From the NCBI GenBank assembly GCA_021648365.1, contig JAKISY010000131.1, positions 1-10,637 of the forward strand: a stretch of DNA of 10,637 nucleotides, given 5' to 3'. The stretch comes from Verrucomicrobiales bacterium. GTDB taxonomy: Bacteria > Verrucomicrobiota > Verrucomicrobiia > Verrucomicrobiales > DEV007. Under the pieces are notes generated by a model, which worked only from the letters and a program-made list of their open reading frames with translations, made no database searches and had not been told where the DNA came from. Positions within the stretch are counted from its first letter, which is position 1. The number at the start of each line of letters is the position of its first letter. Both the position numbers and the translations under genes were made by a program. Shown here one piece after another: positions 1-5,886 of the stretch.

Positions 1-125
1 TCCGCAGCACCCATGCCGAACACACCCAGCACTTCGACCAACAACAAAAATCCCAATTTTCCTACCTCATCACCCTCTTCGAACGCGCCGTTTGGCTACT
101 ACGTCAGCTCAGCCAAATCCGCTGA
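1..125 (+). CDS. C-terminal end of an unidentified protein, cut by the window edge
   Basis: Reading from base 3 gives an open frame of 40 codons ending in TGA at 123-125; the start lies before the window. The peptide is charged and then amphipathic, with a helix-like stretch around FERAVWLLRQLSQIR at the very end. The frame is chosen by codon use: third positions are mostly C (ACC, GCC, CTC, ATC, CGC, AGC), as in the sulfatase at the other end of the window. The two other plus-strand frames, one open from 13 to 450, give Ser/Pro/Asn-rich peptides typical of out-of-frame reading. I do not recognise the family. The small size of the visible part allows no functional call. Confidence 0.55.
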   Translation, partial: RSTHAEHTQHFDQQQKSQFSYLITLFERAVWLLRQLSQIR

Positions 126-498
126 ACCAACCAGCTCCTCGACTCCCGATCGCAGTTCAATCCTCCACATCCTTCACCGCGATCTTCAAGTGCCTCGCCC
201 GTGGAGCTTTACCCCAGCCCCCACTGGCATCAATGAACCCAATTCCGCAACTGATCCATTCTGGTATCTTCATGATACCAGAATGGATCCACCCCATGCG
301 ACGAAAACCATTGCCTACCACAATGTAAAACAGCTTTTCAAGCTGTCCTCCTCTCCCCGCGGCAACAACAGCTCCGCTTCATCCCCATTAAAAATCATCA
401 ATCGCCAATCCATTCATTTCAAACTCCCCCCTCCTCCCTCAGAAGTTTAGGTCGAAGTTCTACCCCATTCTAACTTCTAACTTCTAACTTCTCACTTC
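126..498. other. Non-coding spacer with hairpins and a tandem repeat
   Basis: This 373-base stretch lies between the tail-to-tail ends of the partial gene on the plus strand and the propeller-cytochrome gene on the minus strand. No frame in it has coding character. It holds the three-hairpin cluster at 253-346 and the 7-base tandem repeat at 471-505. Neither is followed by a clear T-run, so I cannot name a classical intrinsic terminator for either gene, although the 16-bp hairpin could serve as one. Confidence 0.6.
253..346. repeat. Cluster of three perfect inverted repeats (REP-like)
   Basis: Three perfect hairpins follow one another. The first pairs 253-268 with 274-289: 16 base pairs around a 5-base loop (TTCAT), arms GATCCATTCTGGTATC and its complement. 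The second pairs 309-313 with 321-325 (CATTG/CAATG, 7-base loop). The third pairs 330-336 with 340-346 (ACAGCTT/AAGCTGT, 3-base loop). A 16-bp perfect stem in non-coding DNA is well beyond chance. The arrangement resembles composite extragenic palindromic elements, but only one copy is visible here. A transcription-stop role between convergent genes is the alternative. Confidence 0.6.
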
Positions 499-505
499 TC
501 ACTTC
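471..505. repeat. Five-unit 7-base tandem repeat
   Basis: Three copies of TAACTTC (471-491) are followed by two of TCACTTC (492-505). On the minus strand this reads GAAGTGA twice, then GAAGTTA three times. The first minus-strand unit (499-505) is part of the propeller-cytochrome gene: its GTGA supplies the TGA stop at 499-501. The array therefore starts inside the last codons and continues past the gene end. Confidence 0.85.
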
Positions 506-3189
506 TTCTTCCCCTTCTTCGCTCCCAAAGATTCAATGTAGAGAATGATCGACTTGATCTGATAATCCTTCAGCACCCCGAGATAAGGAGGCATGCCTTC
601 ACCCTTTTCCCCAAAGCCCTTCACCACATGACGGCTAGGATCGAGAATCGATTCTTTGATATAAGCAGCGTCCACCTTTTTCAAAACCGTGCCATCCGTG
701 AACTCACGCCGAATCCCCCACAAGCCCTTCCAAGTCGGACCCACCGCCTGCCCCTCTGCTACCACTTTCACCGCCGAGCCATCCACCGTATGACAAGCCA
801 TACAGCCAAACATCTGGTAAATCTTCTTACCCTCCTCAATCGTCGGATCGGGAGTCTTCATCGTCATCCCTGCACCTTTTTTCAAAGTCATGTCAGGCTT
901 CAAATCTCCAAAACCTTCTTTTTTGAGATCGATTTTTTTCAAAGCATGAACCGTCAGATAAGCACTTCTGATCATCGGCAAATCGCTCTTCGCCGCCACG
1001 CGATAAGTCACCGCCATCGACTGCACCGGTTTCATTTCAGGAATCGCCAGAAACACCGCCTTGCGATCCTCCGACAAGTAAACATTCGCTACCGGCATCC
1101 CATCTTGCCCCGGCTCGCCATTTTTCTTGTAGTTACCCGAACCATAATCTTTGGTTCGGATGTAGTGCCAGCTGTCCACCGTGTAACTAAACAAACTCGT
1201 CGCAATATCACGCTCCAACTCAACATCGAATCTCAGCAAAATCCCCTTATCCGACGAACGCACCTCAGTTGGCACATAACTCGGAGCCCCCGTATAACGC
1301 ACTCGATGAAGCCCGCTGACATCTCCCGCCACCGTGCCCCAAATCTTGAAACCGCAAGTGAAGAGCAAACCGTCTTCTGGATTCACCGCTCCCTTCATCG
1401 TCGCCGAAGAAAAACCGCTGACCACCGAACTCACCGCACCCTGACGCGGACCGCCTGGCTGATCATCAATATAAATCTTGAAAATCTCTGGGCGGCTGTA
1501 GCCAATATGAATCAGCGAATCATTCAGCGGTCCCATCTTCGCCTTGCGCGTCCACACCTGACTCGCACCCGACTGATTGACAAAATGAGGCAACCACACC
1601 GCCGGCGGAGTGATCTTCTTAGGATGAACCGGCTTCTTTAAGACCTCAGGCAAAAAACCGTAATGATTTGCTTTTTCAATCACATGCAGTGGCGTTGCCG
1701 GCACCCAGTTGCCCTGTTGATCACTCGCCGTCACCATGCCGCTCACAGGATCGCAACCAATATAAGGCTGACGCAAACCACGCCCCAGCACTTTGAACGA
1801 GCGACCATCGGCAGAAATCTCGATCACCGAACCATTGTATTTGCCAATCGTCGTGCCCACCTGGCCACCTTTGGCCACAATGAAGCCTCCGCCAGGCTTC
1901 GCTGCTAGATCCATCGCAAACTCACGCGTCTCCGCAGACTGAGCCACCACGTTAGAGAAGTTCTCATAAAAATCTACCTGACCATCACCATCCTCGTCAT
2001 GCAGTCGCACGATACCATTGCGATCCGATACATACACCACATCATCCACCACCTGCAAACCCTGCGGCTCATGCAGCCCCGAAGCGTAACGCTTCCACTT
2101 CACCTGCTCCATATCCCCCTTCGCTCCCGACACCAACCACACATCCCCATCAAAACTCGCCACCGCCATACGCCCGTCCGAGAAAAAACCCAAAGCCCCA
2201 ATACGCACATTGCGCTTCCATCGATTAGGCACAGGTAGTGGAATACTATCAATCACATAAGCATCCTTCTTATCGCTCAGCTTAGCCTTCACCACGATCC
2301 CCTCTTTCCACGTCGCATCACTCCACTTCTCGATCTTCGGCAGAGTGCTTGCCGCTGGCTTTTCAGCACCAAAAGCTTGCACAAAAGTAGTCACCTCCTC
2401 CTTGTCCGCAGGCTCAATCACATGAGCAATCGCCTTGCCATCCTTGATCCCCAATACTCGTAAAAAAGCCTTTTGATGCGGCGCCACCGTCCACTCAGAG
2501 ATCAAACCCTTGCCGTCAGCCGTCGCAGCGACTCGCTCCTGCACCTTCACCCCAGCCACTTCATACTCCAAAATCACCCCACCCTTCACCAAGCGCACAC
2601 CACCCCAACGCCCCATTTCAATCGGTAAGGGTCCCAAACCCATTTCACGCGGAACTTGCTCCCCCTTTTTACCCACATCGTCCTGCCCTTGATATAGATT
2701 CGGCGTCATCGCACGAGGGTCTTTCAACACCGCTTGTTTTTCACCCACCGTCCAACCAGGATAAATACCATTCGCCAGCAACGCTTCCCCCATCGGCTTA
2801 GGCAGATGTTTCTGCCCCGATCCAGACTTTTTGCTCGGCACCCGGTAAGAACCCGAAGCCATGCTGTTCATCGTCAACCAATCCCCATCTTTGCCCTGCT
2901 TCCACACCAAAGCAAAACGCAACAAATCCGTGTCAAAAGCCGCGTGTACCCCCTGACCCAAATCCAAAATGATCGCCCGTGGCGTCAAATTATTCGCCGC
3001 AGCCTGCTCACCAAAACCGCGCGCATCAAAGGTCGATGAAAAATAAGGGAACCCCGGCTCCACAAATTCCGCGAATTCCGAAGGCAGCGCCGTGTGCGCT
3101 TTATCCGGACCCGCCCAGAGGTGTTGACCAGTGAAACAAGAAATAGAAATAGAGGCAATCCATGCAAAAGTTTTCATCCCAAACACCAT
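499..3189 (-). CDS. Exported DUF6797-like / beta-propeller / cytochrome c fusion protein
   Basis: An 896-residue exported haem protein. A signal peptide (about residues 1-27, MVFGMKTFAWIASISISCF with a likely cut after LWA) is followed by a region at about 35-260 that resembles, from memory, DUF6797. A PVC-type beta-propeller spans about 315-635 and includes an acidic calcium-loop-like DEDGDGQVDF at 398-407. A linker region of beta character follows. The C-terminal class I cytochrome c domain (about 785-890) has haem motif CMACH at 796-800 and a likely axial Met in GMPPY at 866. The tail is Lys-rich (KKGKKK). The frame stays open upstream to 3279, but the ATG at 3187-3189 has an AGGTGG four bases before it and puts the signal peptide at the N terminus, so I use it; ATG at 3175-3177 is the alternative. 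The likely role is periplasmic oxidation of a sugar-like substrate with electron transfer to haem, as in sorbosone-dehydrogenase-like propellers. The substrate is unknown. Confidence 0.9.
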   Translation of the reverse strand: MVFGMKTFAWIASISISCFTGQHLWAGPDKAHTALPSEFAEFVEPGFPYFSSTFDARGFGEQAAANNLTPRAIILDLGQGVHAAFDTDLLRFALVWKQGKDGDWLTMNSMASGSYRVPSKKSGSGQKHLPKPMGEALLANGIYPGWTVGEKQAVLKDPRAMTPNLYQGQDDVGKKGEQVPREMGLGPLPIEMGRWGGVRLVKGGVILEYEVAGVKVQERVAATADGKGLISEWTVAPHQKAFLRVLGIKDGKAIAHVIEPADKEEVTTFVQAFGAEKPAASTLPKIEKWSDATWKEGIVVKAKLSDKKDAYVIDSIPLPVPNRWKRNVRIGALGFFSDGRMAVASFDGDVWLVSGAKGDMEQVKWKRYASGLHEPQGLQVVDDVVYVSDRNGIVRLHDEDGDGQVDFYENFSNVVAQSAETREFAMDLAAKPGGGFIVAKGGQVGTTIGKYNGSVIEISADGRSFKVLGRGLRQPYIGCDPVSGMVTASDQQGNWVPATPLHVIEKANHYGFLPEVLKKPVHPKKITPPAVWLPHFVNQSGASQVWTRKAKMGPLNDSLIHIGYSRPEIFKIYIDDQPGGPRQGAVSSVVSGFSSATMKGAVNPEDGLLFTCGFKIWGTVAGDVSGLHRVRYTGAPSYVPTEVRSSDKGILLRFDVELERDIATSLFSYTVDSWHYIRTKDYGSGNYKKNGEPGQDGMPVANVYLSEDRKAVFLAIPEMKPVQSMAVTYRVAAKSDLPMIRSAYLTVHALKKIDLKKEGFGDLKPDMTLKKGAGMTMKTPDPTIEEGKKIYQMFGCMACHTVDGSAVKVVAEGQAVGPTWKGLWGIRREFTDGTVLKKVDAAYIKESILDPSRHVVKGFGEKGEGMPPYLGVLKDYQIKSIILYIESLGAKKGKKK

Positions 3190-3193
3190 GCCG

Positions 3194-3199
3194 CCACCT
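3194..3199 (-). promoter_or_regulatory. Ribosome binding site deciding the start of the propeller-cytochrome gene
   Basis: On the minus strand AGGTGG lies four bases before the ATG at 3189. It is a one-mismatch match to AGGAGG. The ATG four codons downstream (3177) and the open frame back to 3279 have nothing comparable, which favours the 3189 start. Confidence 0.45.
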
Positions 3200-3244
3200 A
3201 CTCGTTCAGCAAGCACAAATTGCCCTTCACCCGAACGGCAAGTG

Positions 3245-3269
3245 GAAGGGCACGCTCCGTCGTGCCTTC
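3245..3269. repeat. REP-like GC-rich hairpin in the leader of the propeller-cytochrome gene
   Basis: GGCACG (3249-3254) pairs with CGTGCC (3261-3266) around a 6-base loop, CTCCGT. With one bulged G the stem extends to GAAGG/CCTTC, giving nine pairs. It lies 56 bases before the start codon of the minus-strand gene. The core GGCACGACGGAGCGTGCC reads like a palindromic repeat I associate with verrucomicrobial intergenic regions. That is recollection and there is no second copy in this window. Confidence 0.45.
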
Positions 3270-3516
3270 GCAAGCCCATCTTTGAATCGAGGTGAAATGT
3301 AACGCCCCTTCCAGATGGATGCCTCTGCCAAATCTTCGCCTATCTGAACCCAATCCCACATCTGTAGCAGCAGATAGACGGAGCCTCTAGTTGTAAAAAT
3401 AGCTTCAAAACGATCTTTACAAAATACCACCTGTAGTTAAAATTTACAAACGAAGTCTAGGGTGGAAGTCTGCCCAACAGAGAGTTGGGTGAGCTGCATT
3501 TCAACCTTCAATTTGA

Positions 3517-4137
3517 ATGAGCTTATATGAGGAACAGAGCAGGCTTTTAACGATAAGACCACGAATCAAAAAAACAGGTGGAATCACGACTGTTTCGAAT
3601 TCATTCATCCTAAGGCTGCTTACTCTTTTTCTTTATTTGCGAAATGTGCGTATTGATGAGAATTACAAGTTAATCACGATCAGAGAGAAATGGTTTTGGC
3701 TGAGGGCACATGAGACGGTCGTGCCTTTTGATGCTGTGTCTCATATCGATTATGATTATGCGTCGTCAGGCACATCATGGGGCTTAAGTTTTCAAAATTT
3801 TGAGGGCTATGAAAGACATGACTCTGTTGAAAGATTTATGGTCAAAATTGTGACTCATAATAATGACAAACATGATATTTGTGCCTTCAGGGGAGAAGGA
3901 GCCGAGATGACAGGTTGGAGTGGCGTGCTACTGGGAGGCGACAAAGCGTATGACTTCTCAGGAACTCAGGCAGAGGAATCACAAGTTTTTGTTTCATACC
4001 TTTGTGAACTACTCAATGTTCCAATAGGTAAACCCTTCGATTCATCGGGCTTGATGGTCGAGTGTAAAAATTGTGGGAGAGAAACATCAAAAGCCAGAGA
4101 AAAATGTTTATACTGCGCGCAAATTCAGAACCCCTGA
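3517..4137 (+). CDS. Small conserved hypothetical protein, PH-like core with C-terminal zinc ribbon
   Basis: A 206-residue protein without a signal peptide. Residues 29-43 are hydrophobic. A strand-rich core follows: VRIDENYKLITIREKWFW (44-61), then VPFDAVSHIDYDY (69-81), a layout reminiscent of bacterial PH-like domains. A Gly-rich GWSGVLLGG (133-141) and a helix QAEESQVFVSYL (151-162) precede a tail with CKNC (183-186) and CLYC (197-200), a four-cysteine zinc ribbon. I recall similar unnamed proteins with a GTSWG and GVLLG pattern in planctomycetes and verrucomicrobia, but no function. The start is the first ATG after an in-frame TGA at 3514-3516; no Shine-Dalgarno sequence precedes it. Composition differs from its neighbours: two sampled lines (3721-3780 and 3841-3900) count 45% and 37% G+C, with many A/T-ending codons. 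This may mean transfer or simply a low-expression gene. It is a single gene, convergent with the DUF1501 operon. Confidence 0.8.
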   Translation: MSLYEEQSRLLTIRPRIKKTGGITTVSNSFILRLLTLFLYLRNVRIDENYKLITIREKWFWLRAHETVVPFDAVSHIDYDYASSGTSWGLSFQNFEGYERHDSVERFMVKIVTHNNDKHDICAFRGEGAEMTGWSGVLLGGDKAYDFSGTQAEESQVFVSYLCELLNVPIGKPFDSSGLMVECKNCGRETSKAREKCLYCAQIQNP

Positions 4138-4437
4138 CATGAGATAAGCATATTTTGATACCACTCTGAACTAACACCCGCAGAATATTAGAACTTTGCG
4201 CGTTAGCATCGGCATGTGGCATGGATTGGCAATTTGCCTTCGGGTAGTTTCCTCCGAAATTCCTTCCTTTTCATATCCGCGATCATTTGACTTCAGGTAG
4301 TATCTTCCGTCTGTCTCACTCCGTTCGGCTGTGTTATCCGCGGTTAAACTCTTAAAATGGCCTACATAGTCCTAAGTAGTTACCGAGACTGATTCAGTGA
4401 ATGCGCTTGCTCCCCCTTCATTCAATGCTCCATCCCG
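4138..4437. other. Non-coding gap between convergent genes
   Basis: A 300-base gap between the end of the zinc-ribbon gene and the end of the DUF1501 gene. No coding frame is convincing. It holds an imperfect direct repeat (4231-4309). No strong GC hairpin with a T-run is visible for either gene; short symmetries such as GGCAA T TTGCC near 4228-4238 are too small to call. Confidence 0.5.
4231..4309. repeat. Imperfect 26-base direct repeat, period 53
   Basis: Bases 4231-4256 and 4284-4309 match at 21 of 26 positions; shared blocks are ATTTG, CTTC, GGTAGT and TCCG. Each copy is followed by a TATCCGCG octamer (4274-4281 and 4335-4342) at slightly different distances. This looks like an old duplication. 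No function is evident. Confidence 0.4.
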
Positions 4438-5886
4438 TCAAGCAATCAAGTCATGCACCACCTCGCCATCCAAATCTGTTAGTCGATAATCCCGACCAGA
4501 ATAACGGTAAGTCAGCTTCTCGTGATCAAAACCCATCAGGTGCATGATCGTCGCTTGCAAGTCATGCACATGCACCGGTTTCTCTACCGCCTTGAAACCA
4601 AACTCATCCGTCGCTCCGTGCGCGTAGCCTCCCTTCACACCGCCACCCGCCATCCACATCGAAAACCCGTGGTGATTATGATCTCGCCCTAACTTAGTAT
4701 CCGCAGCATTCGCTCCCGGCGTCGGCAACTCCACCGTTGGCGTGCGGCCAAATTCCCCACCCCAAATCACCAAGGTATCCTCCAACAAACCACGCTGCTT
4801 CAAATCCTTCAACAAAGTCCCGATCGCCTGATCACACTCCCCTGCCAAACGACCATGCTCTTGCTTGATCTTATTGTGACTGTCCCACGGCTGCCCTGCT
4901 CCGTGCCAGACCTGCACAAAACGCACCCCACGCTCCACCAAACGTCTCGCGATCAACATCTGCCGTCCCTGCAAGCCCTCCCCATAAGCCTCGCGGATGT
5001 GCGCCGGTTCCTTAGAGACATCAAAGGCGTCACTCGCCTCCATCTGCATCCGATAAGCCAATTCATAACTCTGAATCCTCGCCTCCAATTTGCTATCACG
5101 CGGACGAGACTCGGAAAACTTTCGATTCAAAGACTGCACCAAATTCAACTGTTGACGCTGAAGATCACTTGGATTCCTCTTATTCTCGATATTGGCTATC
5201 AGCTTATCTATCGCGGTATGCTTGGTATCAATGTGAGTGCCTTGGAAAGCTCCAGGCAAAAATCCCGCCCGCCAATTCTGAGTCTCCATGATCGGAACCC
5301 CGCCCGGACAAAGCGAGACAAAACCAGGTAAATTTTCATTCTCCGTCCCCAAACCGTAATTGATCCACGCACCCATACTCGGTGTCGGTTGACGTGAAAA
5401 ACCCGTATTCATCAACATCAACGACGGCTCATGATTGGGCACATCAGCGTGCATCGAGCGAATCACACAGAGATCATCCGCAGACTGCGCCACATTCGGG
5501 AACAGATCACTGATCTCCAGTCCACTCTCTCCATAAGGATGAAACTCAAAAGGCGAACGCATCGCCGCCCCCGTCTTGCGTTCCGTTTTCAAATGATCGC
5601 CAGGCAAAGTCTTACCATGATACTTCGTCAACATCGGCTTGTGATCAAACGTATCCACTTGAGACGGTCCACCGTTAGCAAAAATATGGATCACCCGCTT
5701 AGCACGCTGATCAAAGTGAGGCGCTTTGGGCACCAGCGGGTTCAACGAAGAAGTCGCCGCTTGCACGCTTTCTTTGCCTAACAAACTCGCCAAAGCCACC
5801 GATCCCATCCCCATGCCACAGCGTCGCAACAGCTCCCGCCGAGACAAACCACCTAATACTTGTTCTCTATCGCTATCCCTCATCAT
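4438..5886 (-). CDS. DUF1501 family protein with Tat signal
   Basis: A 482-residue protein covering the usual length of the family. It opens with a twin-arginine signal, SRRELLRRC (15-23) then GMGMGSVALASLLG, so folded export through Tat is likely. Family hallmarks run in order: VIHIFANGGPSQVDTFDHKP (65-84), the SHNKIKQEHG segment, LVIWGGEFGRTP, and near the C terminus GRDHNHHGFSMWMAGGGVKG followed by the YRYSGRDYRLTD ending typical of planctomycete members. DUF1501 has an alkaline-phosphatase-like fold by family descent, but its substrate is not established. The start is taken as ATG 5884-5886, whose A is also the last base of the TGA stop of the gene before it; ATG 5881-5883 and a TTG at 5887-5889 are alternatives. 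No Shine-Dalgarno sequence is seen, so translational coupling to the upstream gene is likely. Confidence 0.95.
   Translation of the reverse strand: MMRDSDREQVLGGLSRRELLRRCGMGMGSVALASLLGKESVQAATSSLNPLVPKAPHFDQRAKRVIHIFANGGPSQVDTFDHKPMLTKYHGKTLPGDHLKTERKTGAAMRSPFEFHPYGESGLEISDLFPNVAQSADDLCVIRSMHADVPNHEPSLMLMNTGFSRQPTPSMGAWINYGLGTENENLPGFVSLCPGGVPIMETQNWRAGFLPGAFQGTHIDTKHTAIDKLIANIENKRNPSDLQRQQLNLVQSLNRKFSESRPRDSKLEARIQSYELAYRMQMEASDAFDVSKEPAHIREAYGEGLQGRQMLIARRLVERGVRFVQVWHGAGQPWDSHNKIKQEHGRLAGECDQAIGTLLKDLKQRGLLEDTLVIWGGEFGRTPTVELPTPGANAADTKLGRDHNHHGFSMWMAGGGVKGGYAHGATDEFGFKAVEKPVHVHDLQATIMHLMGFDHEKLTYRYSGRDYRLTDLDGEVVHDLIA

Larger units (their letters stand above)
3190..3516. other. Divergent intergenic region
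   Basis: This 327-base gap separates two genes that diverge, so promoters for both should lie here. I see no convincing sigma-70-type promoter. The best minus-strand candidate, TTGTAA (3444-3449) and TATTTT (3421-3426) with a 17-base spacer, lies over 200 bases before the start codon and is weak. A 6-bp hairpin (CCCAAC 3473-3478, GTTGGG 3484-3489) stands about 28 bases before the plus-strand gene. The REP-like hairpin at 3245-3269 is described separately. Confidence 0.5.

Noticed and set aside
13..450. Long plus-strand open frame of 145 codons at the window start
   Set aside because: Its peptide is Ser/Pro/Asn-rich without domain character, it runs through the 16-bp hairpin and non-coding DNA, and the coding frame by codon use is the one ending at 125.
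628..1641. Plus-strand open frame of 337 codons opposite the propeller-cytochrome gene
   Set aside because: Arg/His-rich translation of the complement of a real gene. The minus-strand protein has signal peptide, propeller and haem motif across the same bases.
3227..3430. Minus-strand open frame of 67 codons in the leader region
   Set aside because: No ribosome binding site or recognisable domain, and it overlaps the REP-like hairpin. It is more likely an accidental frame in a repeat than a gene, though not excluded.
3421..3449. Possible minus-strand promoter TTGTAA, 17 bases, TATTTT
   Set aside because: Weak match, over 200 bases from the start codon, in AT-rich DNA where such pairs arise by chance.
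4013..4222. Minus-strand open frame of 69 codons
   Set aside because: It is antisense to the conserved zinc-ribbon end of the plus-strand gene, with no start signal and no conserved features.
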